Source: a virus
Strand: one strand, 5' to 3'
Length of the DNA: 31,590 nucleotides
Virus record (IMG/VR): IMGVR_UViG_3300007734_000567
Coordinates: 1-31,590 of that record
The notes under the pieces are model-generated. The model was not told the origin of the DNA. It worked only from the letters and a program-made list of their open reading frames with translations, and ran no database searches. Position numbers and translations under genes: made by a program. Positions 13,261-21,100 of the stretch are shown here, piece after piece; positions within the stretch are counted from its first letter, which is position 1; each line of letters begins with the position of its first letter.

Positions 13261-14086
13261 CCCATTCAAAATTACAGAGCCAACTTGCATCAGTTTTAGC
13301 GGTGGACGCACCAGCGCCTACATGCTTTGGCGTGTGCTTGAGGCTCACCAGATGAGCCTGCCACCAGAAGCCGTTGTCTGTTTTGCGAACACTGGCAAGG
13401 AAGATGAGGCAACCTTGAGATTCGTGCAGGACTGCTCAGAGCAGTGGGATGTGCCGATTGTGTGGCTGGAGTATGCCGAGGTGGATTACACCATTGTCAA
13501 TTTTAAGACTGCCAGCCGCAACGGTGAACCGTTTGAGGCACTAATTTGCAAACGCAACTATTTGCCTAACCCCGTGACCCGGTTTTGCACCAGCGAACTG
13601 AAGATTCGTCCAATTGGACGTTACCTGTTGTCTTTGGGCATGGCTGACACCAAGACAGAAGCTGAAAACATGAGCATGATTGGCATGAGAGCAGATGAAC
13701 AACGCCGAGCCGCCAAGATTCCAGATAAGTCGCGAATCCCACTGGTAACGGCAGGCATCACAAAAGAGGATGTTGGCGCATTTTGGCGCAGCCAACCATT
13801 TGATTTGGGCCTGCCAAACAACAACGGCGTGACTATGCATGGAAACTGTGACCTATGTTTTCTGAAAGGCGGGTCACAAGTGTTATCCCTAATTGCGGAA
13901 AAGCCAGAACGTGCTATATGGTGGGCAAAAATGGAGGCGTTGGCGTTGGCGTTGGCGTCCAAGCCAAGCGGTGCGGTGTTTCGCTCCGACCGCCCCAGCT
14001 ACGCATCAATGTTGCAATTTAGCAAAGATCAAACAGATTTTTTTAACCCAAATGACGAATCAATTGCTTGTTTTTGTGGAGATTAA
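13253..14086 (+). CDS. PAPS reductase-like PP-loop ATPase
   Basis: A 277-aa adenine-nucleotide alpha-hydrolase family protein. The PP-loop SGGRTSAY is at residues 16-23. The PAPS-reductase/DndC-type motif RFCTSELKIRP (110-120) follows, with C99 nearby. Further cysteines C199 and C202 (GNCDLCFLKG) and C273/C275 (ACFCGD) could bind a metal or iron-sulfur cluster. These proteins activate a substrate with ATP for sulfur chemistry. In phages they are often labelled PAPS reductases, but nucleic acid modification is equally possible. GGAG lies eight bases before ATG 13253. A (GGCGTT)3 stretch encodes ALALA near 13936-13953. Confidence 0.85.
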   Translation: MIDPFKITEPTCISFSGGRTSAYMLWRVLEAHQMSLPPEAVVCFANTGKEDEATLRFVQDCSEQWDVPIVWLEYAEVDYTIVNFKTASRNGEPFEALICKRNYLPNPVTRFCTSELKIRPIGRYLLSLGMADTKTEAENMSMIGMRADEQRRAAKIPDKSRIPLVTAGITKEDVGAFWRSQPFDLGLPNNNGVTMHGNCDLCFLKGGSQVLSLIAEKPERAIWWAKMEALALALASKPSGAVFRSDRPSYASMLQFSKDQTDFFNPNDESIACFCGD

Positions 14087-14089
14087 ATA

Positions 14090-14230
14090 ATGAAAATTGC
14101 AGTCTGGGAGCCTGTCCAGGCCCACAAAGAGATGATGACTGTGATCTGGCCTACGCTCAAATCAATGCTGATGGCAGGCCATCGGATGACAATTGAGATC
14201 AAACAAAGCAGGCGCAGCGCCAATGGGTAG
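14090..14230 (+). CDS. Short NinB-like fragment or small hypothetical protein
   Basis: 46 aa, starting three bases after the previous stop with GGAG nine bases upstream. The sequence MKIAVWEPVQAHKEMMTVIW, then MAGHRMTIEIKQSRRS, looks like the start of a NinB-type recombination protein. In lambda NinB the corresponding 'VTIQERNRSLDQN' continues for about 100 more residues. Here it stops right after RRSANG. It is either an independent small gene or a truncated remnant. Confidence 0.45.
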   Translation: MKIAVWEPVQAHKEMMTVIWPTLKSMLMAGHRMTIEIKQSRRSANG

Positions 14231-14247
14231 GGCTGACAGAGGAGGAG

Positions 14248-14355
14248 ATGAGTGACATAGTGGCTGACATAGATGTTGATTTTGGCAATTTATTGTGGAA
14301 AGTGGTTTGCCTCACAAAAATTATTGAATCCAAGCTAAAGGAACTCAACAAATGA
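14248..14355 (+). CDS. Small hypothetical protein, possibly 5'-truncated
   Basis: 35 aa from ATG 14248 (a GAGGAGG lies very close upstream), ending in an ATGA overlap with the next gene. The frame stays open upstream as far as 14194 and reads QRQWVGLTEEEMSD. That 'WVGLTEEE' pattern resembles a recurrent short phage peptide, so the original start may have been lost. Confidence 0.4.
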   Translation: MSDIVADIDVDFGNLLWKVVCLTKIIESKLKELNK

Positions 14356-14651
14356 CTTACTTACGGAAAGCCGCGCAGCAGGCGCTGGAGGCCATACATC
14401 TGTGGCATTGGGCAAGTGAAACGCACCTGCTGATGGCGGCGCATGATGCCCTACGCATTGCGCTTGAGCAGGAGGACATGAATGAGGCATTGTGGGCCAT
14501 GTCAAAAAAAACTATGCCAGCAACCCGAATTGCATTGCGTGAGCCAGTTGCGTGGATACGTGATGGGACAGCACAGTTGTATGTCAGCTTAGACCGGGAT
14601 GAGGATCACACGGTTCCTCTTTTCGCACACCCACCCGAGGTCGCCAAATGA
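14352..14651 (+). CDS. Short phage protein with 'EPVAW...PLF.HPP' motif
   Basis: 99 aa. A helical N-terminus (AAQQALEAIHLWHWASETHL) is followed by a small beta unit, REPVAWIRDGTAQLYVSLDR ending VPLFAHPPE. That C-terminal unit recurs in many small proteins of Burkholderiales and related phages, usually as repeated or shuffled modules, without known function. Coupled by ATGA at both ends. Confidence 0.65.
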   Translation: MTYLRKAAQQALEAIHLWHWASETHLLMAAHDALRIALEQEDMNEALWAMSKKTMPATRIALREPVAWIRDGTAQLYVSLDRDEDHTVPLFAHPPEVAK

Positions 14652-14719
14652 GCAGATCGGTGTGGGGGCGCGAAACATTTGAGGCTATTGAAAAAGCATT
14701 GAAGGCTAAGAACACATGA
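14648..14719 (+). CDS. 23-aa peptide gene
   Basis: MSRSVWGRETFEAIEKALKA plus three residues, a basic amphipathic helix. Starts and ends in ATGA overlaps with the 99-aa and 79-aa genes, which is the only argument for translation. Confidence 0.35.
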   Translation: MSRSVWGRETFEAIEKALKAKNT

Positions 14720-14955
14720 CGATTACCGTACTGTCAAAACGCATTCGTGACGCCCTGGACCAGGCGCCGGATGGCATGACTGCCAGTGAGCTGTCCCTTG
14801 CGCTTGACGTTGGCGCATCCCAAATCAGCAGATCACTCGCGCTGATGCCTGATGTCTATATCGACCGCTGGGTCCAGACTAGGACCAAATACGCAGCCGT
14901 CCACTGCCTGGCGTTTGTGCCTGATGATTGCCCGTATCCTGGGCGACAGGCTTAG
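14716..14955 (+). CDS. Winged-helix DNA-binding protein, small
   Basis: 79 aa. The segment IRDALDQAPDGMTASELSLA then LDVGASQISRSLALMPDVYI has the spacing of a winged helix-turn-helix with a recognition helix around ASQISRSLA, followed by a wing (RWVQTRTKYAAVHCL). It is the last gene of the rightward block, and its TAG overlaps the lysozyme TAA on the other strand. A regulator role is plausible, with target unknown. Confidence 0.6.
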   Translation: MTITVLSKRIRDALDQAPDGMTASELSLALDVGASQISRSLALMPDVYIDRWVQTRTKYAAVHCLAFVPDDCPYPGRQA

Positions 14956-15428
14956 GACAGGAACAGCGCCCGTTCGTCGTTCCGGCGCTTAACCAGGCCA
15001 GGCAGCACCTTGCCACCGCCCTTTGTAAACTTTAAGAATTCGTCGGCAGCTTCTTGCGTCTCGCCCCGAAGAACCTTTTGACGGAGGGTGCTTCGCTGTA
15101 CGCCCCCCAAACCCAGATTAAAGCTAAAGCTGACAAGAGCATCGTTTTGACCTGCGGTAAGCACCATAGGAAAAAGTCGGGCGACCCCAACCTCAAATCG
15201 CTGGAGATCAGTACTAAGGATTCCATCTACTTCCCCCGCTGAAAAAGTACGGTTATCATTTTGTTCCAGCGGAAAAGCGTCTCTTTGATCGAGTGGTAAA
15301 GCACCTTGAGCCGGGTATAAAACATGGCCTACTCCTACAGTCCAAAGTTTTGCTGGGCAACGGTATGGCTTGAGCCGAACGCCTTCATGGTGCTTAATCA
15401 TCTCTTTGCAGCGGTCAGAGACTTTCAA
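14952..15428 (-). CDS. Endolysin, GH24 lysozyme
   Basis: Hydrolyses the beta-1,4 link of peptidoglycan to release progeny. The 158-aa protein carries the T4-type catalytic pattern E15-(8)-C24-(5)-T30 in HHEGVRLKPYRCPAKLWTVG, with Cys in the place of the T4 Asp as in several GH24 phage enzymes. The typical NDALVSFSFNLGLGG and VLPGLVKRRNDERALFL follow. No N-terminal signal-anchor, so export needs a holin. The start is TTG 15428, overlapping the holin TGA, with AAAGGTGG before it. It is the last gene of the leftward late operon and converges with the rightward block. Confidence 0.92.
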   Translation of the reverse strand: MKVSDRCKEMIKHHEGVRLKPYRCPAKLWTVGVGHVLYPAQGALPLDQRDAFPLEQNDNRTFSAGEVDGILSTDLQRFEVGVARLFPMVLTAGQNDALVSFSFNLGLGGVQRSTLRQKVLRGETQEAADEFLKFTKGGGKVLPGLVKRRNDERALFLS

Positions 15429-15916
15429 TCTTTGCCACCTTTAAACGCCCGTCCACCGAAATGGAAGCTGATGATTGACGCAAAGATGATCTGCGTGTCG
15501 GCGTCCCACAGTTTGGCAATCAACACATCAAAGGCAATGTCCCGCTGCCATGCGTAGACAAAACCGCCGATCTCGACAAAAGCAAACAGGGCAAAGAATC
15601 CGTAGGTCAGTATCGGGCGCACACCGGAGCGCAGGTTAATCATCCACTGGCTGGCTCCTTGACCGATGGCTATGTCGTGTGCATAGAGTGCAGCGCGTTC
15701 TGATGCCTCTGCTTCAATGGCCTGCCCCTCTACCTTGATCTCCTCTACCCGCTGCTGGGCCTCAAAGCCAGCCTTGCGTAGCTCCAGTTCGCGCTCAATT
15801 TGCAACTGAGCCATTGCCATCTCATGCTTCTTGTCGGCCTTATCCTGAAAGAACCCAAGCAACTTGGGCAAGCCGCCAGCGAGGAAGCTGATGAGCGTTG
15901 AGAGTAGGGTTAGCAT
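15425..15916 (-). CDS. Putative holin (3TM type)
   Basis: 163 aa from ATG 15916, which overlaps the preceding TAA (TAATG) and has GGAG seven bases upstream. An N-terminal hydrophobic segment (LLSTLISFLAGGLPKLLGFF) is followed by a charged coiled coil (about 28-85). Two C-terminal hydrophobic segments follow (LTYGFFALFAFVEIGGFVYA; a weaker one near TQIIFASIISFHFGG). The order resembles the 3TM holin family (PF11351-like), and it sits directly before the lysozyme. It probably forms the inner-membrane hole or supports it. Translation from further upstream is possible but less likely. Confidence 0.7.
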   Translation of the reverse strand: MLTLLSTLISFLAGGLPKLLGFFQDKADKKHEMAMAQLQIERELELRKAGFEAQQRVEEIKVEGQAIEAEASERAALYAHDIAIGQGASQWMINLRSGVRPILTYGFFALFAFVEIGGFVYAWQRDIAFDVLIAKLWDADTQIIFASIISFHFGGRAFKGGKD

Positions 15917-16392
15917 TATCCATCTCCAACAATTTGCCAGGTCAACCAGGCCACCAGGCCAACTATGGACGACACCAGCGCAGACCATAAACCAAAATTC
16001 ACAATGTCGCTGATCTCTTCTGCTCTTATCGCCTTGGCGTGAGCCACTTCAGCTTCCGCTTTTTTACGCTCTGCCACCATGCGGTTGCGCTCCAACATAA
16101 TGGCATTCCACACATCGTCATTGCCAGACCAGATTAACATTTGTTTTAATTCTGCCTCTGCATCTTGCAGTTGTTTCAACTGCATCACTGTTTCAAACGC
16201 CACCGCTGTATCGCTCTGACCAAACCCCTTGGGTTTCTTCTTTACCGACTCTTTCGCAATGACATCCTTGGCCTCAAAAAACTTCATCAAGTCGCCACTG
16301 ATGGCGTTGATGTCCTTGCCCATCTTGATAGCCGCTTGCACCCCTTTGATTGCACCCTGTGCCACAGCAAATGCGGTTATCGGGTCAATCAT
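15916..16392 (-). CDS. Membrane-anchored lysis-cassette or virion protein of unknown role
   Basis: 158 aa. The N-terminus (MIDPITAFAVAQGAIKGVQA) resembles small proteins near lysis or tail genes in aquatic phages. A long charged helix (QLKQLQDAEAELKQML; RMVAERKKAEAEVAHAKAIR) leads to a C-terminal membrane helix (FGLWSALVSSIVGLVAWLTW). A helix plus single anchor next to holin and lysozyme would suit a spanin-like or holin-accessory protein, but no lipobox or Rz motif is seen. No clear ribosome site before ATG 16392; the gap to the previous stop is 2 nt. Confidence 0.6.
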   Translation of the reverse strand: MIDPITAFAVAQGAIKGVQAAIKMGKDINAISGDLMKFFEAKDVIAKESVKKKPKGFGQSDTAVAFETVMQLKQLQDAEAELKQMLIWSGNDDVWNAIMLERNRMVAERKKAEAEVAHAKAIRAEEISDIVNFGLWSALVSSIVGLVAWLTWQIVGDG

Positions 16393-16394
16393 TT

Positions 16395-16562
16395 TTAACG
16401 ATGCAGCGTCAGGCTGGCATAGACGATAGCGGACATTGAGACAATCAACACCCCGGCGGTCTTCATAATGACGCCTTCCAAGCGTTTTAATCGTGCGTTG
16501 ATTTGTGCGTATCTCTCAGCGCAGACGGCTTCGTGGCTGGAGAATTGTGTTTCAAGGCTCAT
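16395..16562 (-). CDS. Small coiled-coil/TM protein, XhlA-like holin partner
   Basis: 55 aa from ATG 16562, overlapping the previous TAA (TAATG), with GGAG about nine bases upstream. The N-terminal amphipathic coil (HEAVCAERYAQINARLKRLE) is followed by one membrane helix (TAGVLIVSMSAIVYASLTL). This layout matches the XhlA family, which cooperates with holins. It lies two genes upstream of the putative holin. Confidence 0.6.
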   Translation of the reverse strand: MSLETQFSSHEAVCAERYAQINARLKRLEGVIMKTAGVLIVSMSAIVYASLTLHR

Positions 16563-16876
16563 TATGCTTGGCTCCATGCAAACCAACCATCAGCCAATAC
16601 TTTAGCCTGAGTTCTAAATTCCTGATATACCGCATACTTATCACCGCCATCATTGATAGCTGCAAACTCTGCGTTGTAAGAGTAAACGCTACCAATAATT
16701 GCGCTAATAATCTGGCCTCTGTCATCGGCTAAATTGCATACAGCTTCATTTTGTTCCCACTGCATTCGAGGCTCACCCATGCTTGGGGCTGATACTTGTT
16801 GTGCATTCCAGTGTATCAAGAGCAATTGACCACTCACCTGATATGTGGGTAGTTGCTCGTCAGAATATGTTTTCAT
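16562..16876 (-). CDS. Acidic hypothetical protein coupled to the DGR reverse transcriptase
   Basis: 104 aa, MKTYSDEQLPTYQVSGQLLL at the start, aromatic and Gln/Ala-rich, net acidic. Its ATG (16876) overlaps the RT stop (ATGA), so it is translated with the DGR. It does not look like Avd, the basic four-helix DGR accessory protein. It could be a fiber chaperone/assembly factor, a structural protein, or an unrecognised accessory of this retroelement. No known domain is visible. Confidence 0.6.
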   Translation of the reverse strand: MKTYSDEQLPTYQVSGQLLLIHWNAQQVSAPSMGEPRMQWEQNEAVCNLADDRGQIISAIIGSVYSYNAEFAAINDGGDKYAVYQEFRTQAKVLADGWFAWSQA

Positions 16877-17898
16877 ATTGCGCCTCTAAGTTGTTTGGGA
16901 TATGTCTTAACTAATTTTAAAGTCATGTGCTTGCGCCACAACATCTTTGCATTGGCATTTTTTGCCCAACCTTTGTAAGCCATCAAACTACTTAAGGCAG
17001 TAGTTTTATCAAGCATCTTGATGTTGTTTTTTATTCTTTTGCAATTTGCTTTAAAGTTTGTTGCAATTGTTTTTCTAAGTCTTGTGTATTTTGTTTTAAA
17101 AACAAAACCAACAAAATCAATTCCGTCTTTTGCAACTGTATACAAATTCCAGTTTAACTTTATTTCAAGTTTAAGTTTTGCCAAATGTTCAATAATCTTT
17201 GCTTTTATAAATAACAACTTAGCTTTATTGTCATCCATAAAAACAATGTCATCACAATATCTAAAGTAACCTTTGGGCTTGTACTCCTGTTTGACAAGCC
17301 AATCTAATTTACTTAAATATAAATTACCCAAATGCTGAGATGTGTAGTTACCAATCGGTAAACCTTTGATGCTGTCAATGATGTTGTCTATCAACCAAAG
17401 AGTGTCTTGGCATTTAATCTTTCGTCTAACTTCTATTTTTAGCAACTCGTTATCAACTGAGGGGTAATACTTTTTCACATCAACTTTAATTGCGTATGTA
17501 GGACAGTCTTTAGACCTAATAAGAGCCTTGACCCTTTTCATTGCGTCAGATGTGCCGCGCCCTGTAATTGACTGGAATGTATCTCTGATAAAAGAATTGG
17601 TAAAAATTGGGCCTACCACATTAAGTAGTGTGTGCTGAACAATCCTATCTGGGTAATAAGGCAACTTATGAATTGTCCTCATTTTCCTACCATCAAATCG
17701 TTCCTCAGTCTCGTACTCGCTTGTATCAAACTCTTTGCTTAACAACAAATCTTGAATCTGCTTAGCGTACTTATCTAAATCAGCGTCAACCATTATGACT
17801 TCGTTGTAAAAAGACTTACCCCTTCTAGCCTGTCGATGCGCGTGCTTTATGTTTTCAATGTCTGTAATCTGGCCCCAAAGGTTTCCAATGCGTTTCAT
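16873..17898 (-). CDS. DGR reverse transcriptase
   Basis: Copies the template-repeat RNA with adenine-directed errors to make mutagenic cDNA. The 341-aa RT has motif A IKVDVKKYYPSVD (137-149; D140), the DGR-type motif IGNYTSQHLGN (182-192) in place of the QG motif of other RTs, the catalytic YCDD (214-217) and a GFVF segment (264-267). There is no integrase, protease or RNase H extension, and its length is as expected for DGR RTs. ATG 17898 has a strong GGGAGGAA site about 9 nt upstream. The gene is markedly AT-richer than the fiber gene, with Lys/Ile/Asn-rich coding, suggesting acquisition as a module. Confidence 0.95.
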   Translation of the reverse strand: MKRIGNLWGQITDIENIKHAHRQARRGKSFYNEVIMVDADLDKYAKQIQDLLLSKEFDTSEYETEERFDGRKMRTIHKLPYYPDRIVQHTLLNVVGPIFTNSFIRDTFQSITGRGTSDAMKRVKALIRSKDCPTYAIKVDVKKYYPSVDNELLKIEVRRKIKCQDTLWLIDNIIDSIKGLPIGNYTSQHLGNLYLSKLDWLVKQEYKPKGYFRYCDDIVFMDDNKAKLLFIKAKIIEHLAKLKLEIKLNWNLYTVAKDGIDFVGFVFKTKYTRLRKTIATNFKANCKRIKNNIKMLDKTTALSSLMAYKGWAKNANAKMLWRKHMTLKLVKTYPKQLRGAI

Positions 17899-18155
17899 CG
17901 CTGGTTTCCTCCCTGCTGTTCGCTTACGCTACCAAGCAGTATTGGATTGCCATATTCGCCCGTTAGGGCAGGGGTTTTGTGCCACATTTCTGCAACAGCG
18001 AGGTGTGTACCAATATTACGATTCAGATTAGAGGAATCATTATTCAAATTCCAATAGAAACTGCCTGCATTCGCCCCATTATTCGCATTACCGCCAAATA
18101 ACGTGACCTGCCAACTGTTAAACCAAATCAATTGCACAATAACCCCTTCAAACAT
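17895..18155 (-). CDS. Open frame spanning the template repeat
   Basis: An 86-codon frame that starts at ATG 18155 directly after the fiber stop (TAAATG) and ends in an ATGA overlap with the RT. Residues 13-53 are the in-frame template version of the fiber tip and so are Asn-rich. The rest (AEMWHKTPALTGEYGNPILL and onwards) has no recognised match. There is no ribosome site before the ATG, so translation would need termination-reinitiation. It may be only a by-product of the repeat keeping the fiber frame. The region's main product is probably the non-coding template RNA. Confidence 0.3.
   Translation of the reverse strand: MFEGVIVQLIWFNSWQVTLFGGNANNGANAGSFYWNLNNDSSNLNRNIGTHLAVAEMWHKTPALTGEYGNPILLGSVSEQQGGNQR
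17998..18120 (-). repeat. DGR template repeat (TR)
   Basis: 123 bp aligned without gaps to the 3' end of the fiber gene (18163-18285) at a fixed offset of 165 bp. Of 34 adenines in this repeat on the minus strand, 25 differ in the variable copy. Every C, G and T is identical. This one-way, adenine-only pattern identifies it as the template. It starts 99 bp upstream of the RT gene and is rich in AAT/AAC codons, which give the widest amino acid range when adenines are randomised. Confidence 0.97.
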
Positions 18156-21100
18156 TTAAAAGGCGAGGCGCGCACCAATAACACGATTCAGACCAGAGGA
18201 ATCATAAGACAAAAACCAACAGAAACCGCCCGCACCCGCCCCATCATCCGCATCACCGCCAAAAAACGCGACCCGCCAACCGCTATTCTGATAATAGTAA
18301 TCTGCCCAATAAGTGCTGGATGAACCACCAACTGCTGAAGGCAAAAACGCATAAGGCTCTTGTTGGCAATTGGTTACATAGCCATCAGTTGCTACCATTG
18401 CCGCACCAATTGATACGTAGTTTGTTGAGGTGTCGTCAGCAAAGTTAGTGTTTGTATTACTCACAAATGCTTGGTTGCTGTTGATGTTATAGCCATCAAC
18501 CCAGTTCCAACAATTACCATACCAGTTTTCAATCCCGCGATAAGACATGAATGCCGTATCGCGAGTGCCGCTAGACGCACCCGTTGTGGTGTTGGTGCTT
18601 GCGTTGCCAATACTGTTTGACTTGCCCGCTATTGAGTGTGGTGAATCTGTTTGAGTTCCCGAGGAGGGAGCGTTATATGCTCCAGAAACAGCAACATTAC
18701 CATCACCAATGTTTTGCTGAGTTCTAAAAGTTCCATACTCAACCAAGAACAATAACTCAACCGCCCAAGCCAAATAGACATCTACTTGTCTCCAACCCGT
18801 ACCGCGATTAGCCGCAAGCGTTCTGCAATTAGCGCGAGTAACACCAACAGCAGGGTAAATGCCAGAAACAGAAGAAAGTTTAGGAGTTATGTCGGTGCTC
18901 CAAATTTGACCAGATGTCCAGTTATTGTCGTAATTCAAACCAGATTCATAAGTTGTACCAGTTGAATTCACGCAAGCATCGTAAGCACCAATGTATCGGT
19001 AAGGAACAAACTCACCATTCTTAAAAAACGCTGGGTGCAAAGCGTATCCAGAAACAGGGAATAAAGAGATAGACCAAGTACGGGTAGAGCCTGCTGTGAA
19101 TTTTACATAAAAAGCAGGAATCTCAACCATCACTTGACCATCCGCACCTGTCAAAACAGATGCGTTTCCGTTGGCATTCAAAGCAGAATTTGTTGGGTCT
19201 AAGTAATAATTAACAGCACCATTGTCAAACACAACACAACGCCGCATTGAGGTGTGAACATCCGTTACACCACCGCCAGAGTATGTGTCTGTTGATTGTG
19301 TCCAAGATACCGATTGAGCCACTGTTAATGATGTAGCCGATAGGGTTGTGAATGTTCCAGCCGCAGGGGTTACATTACCAATAATGCCTTGCAGAGATGT
19401 GGCAGTTGCTACTCCGAGGGCAGGAGTTACCAAAGTAGGTGAAGTCGCAAAAACAGCAGAGCCTGTTCCTGTCTCATCAGTTAAGGCAGAACGTAGATTA
19501 GCTGAACTAGGAGTCGCTAGAAAGGTTGCTACGCCAGTACCTAAACCGCTGACGCCCGTTGATACCGGCAAGCCCGTCAGGTTTGTTGCTGTGCCGCTGC
19601 TGGGGGTGCCGAGTGCCCCGCCGTTGACGACAAAAGCGCCAGCAGAGCCTGTATTAACGCCAAGGGCTGTGACGACACCCGTGCCCGTAGTCGTAGTGCT
19701 AGGAGCCGCACCAGCCCCGCCGCCAATAACCAATGCGCTTGCTGCCAGTGCAGCAGACGATGCCAATGTGCCAGCAGCTGTGTAGGCCAGTACGCCGCCC
19801 GATGTGCCTGCTGTAAGCCCCGTGCCGCCGTTGGCTACGGGGAGTGTGCCTGTCACGCCTGTGGTGAGTGGCAAGCCTGTGGCGTTGGTTAGGGTGACGC
19901 TGGTGGGCGTTCCTAAGATTGGGGTGACAAGGGTAGGGCTGGTGGCAAACACAGCAGAGCCTGTGCCTGTTTCGTCCGTAAGAGCGCCAGCCAAGTTAGC
20001 TGAGCTAAACGAACCCAGCAGCGTGGCATTGCCTGTAGAGGTAATTGCGCCGGTTAAATTGGCATTGGTAGTCACGTTACCTGCTGTCAACCCTGCTGCC
20101 GTGCCTGTAATGTTTGTGCCGATTAGGGCAGATGGTGTACCAAGATCAGGAGTAACTAAAGTTGGCGAGGTGCTAAACACCAAGTTGGTTGAGGTTGTGC
20201 CTGTTGCACCAGCCGCCGTAAAACCAGATATATTGTTAAACGCTGCTATGCCTGCGCTGGTTGCGTTTGTGCCGCCCAGGGCCACTGTGACGGGTACTGT
20301 GAGACTAAACGCTGTGCCGGTTAGAGTCAGCCCAGTGCTGGCGGTATAGCTGCCTGCGCCTGCAAATTGCACAAACGTGATTGCTGTAGTGCCTAACGTG
20401 CCGCCAGCGTTTGACGTACAAACCCATCCGGTATCTGCTAACGTAGTTCCTTGCTCAATAAACGCAAATGCGCCTGGCACTTCTGCCCAAGCGTCCATGT
20501 CGGCTGATCTGGCCCAGGCTCCAGCGGCTACAACGTAAATGCCATTGTCGGCTGGCGCTGTTTGATTTTTGACCAAGCATCTGTCTGCCGCAATCAAGGC
20601 AACGCCGTCAATTGTCTGTGTGCCGGATAGCGTAATGTTGGCAGTGGTAGCCGCTACGCATGAGGCTTTAGGGTCCAACCCTTGGGCTACGGTATCGACA
20701 TAATCCTTGTTTGCAATGTCTGTGGATGCTGATGGAGTCGTGGAAATTGTGCCTGCCGTCACCGACAAATTAGCAATTGTGCCAAGGCTTGTTAATGATG
20801 AGCCGGTAACGCCAGCTGCTAATGTGCTGCCTGATAGCGTGCCTGCCGGTGCAATGACCGCTGCTGTGGTGATGCTGGTTGTCAAGCCTTTAGCATTGAT
20901 TGTCACCACTGGAATGGCGGTGCTAGAGCCGGTAACGCCTGCCGTTGCTACAGTTGCCAAGGTGCCTGCTGCGGTGACGTTTGCAGAGCCGTCAAAGCTG
21001 GGCGATGTGTAGGCCAGGTCGCCAGTGATTGCGATTGTCCTGCCCGTTGCCAAGGTGGTGGCTGTGCTGGCGTTGCCTGTTAATGCTGCTGTGACAGTTC

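Noticed and set aside
16873-17898. Group II intron, retron or abortive-infection RT
   Set aside because: The IGNYTSQ motif, lack of maturase or HNH domains and the adjacent TR/VR pair place it with DGR RTs.
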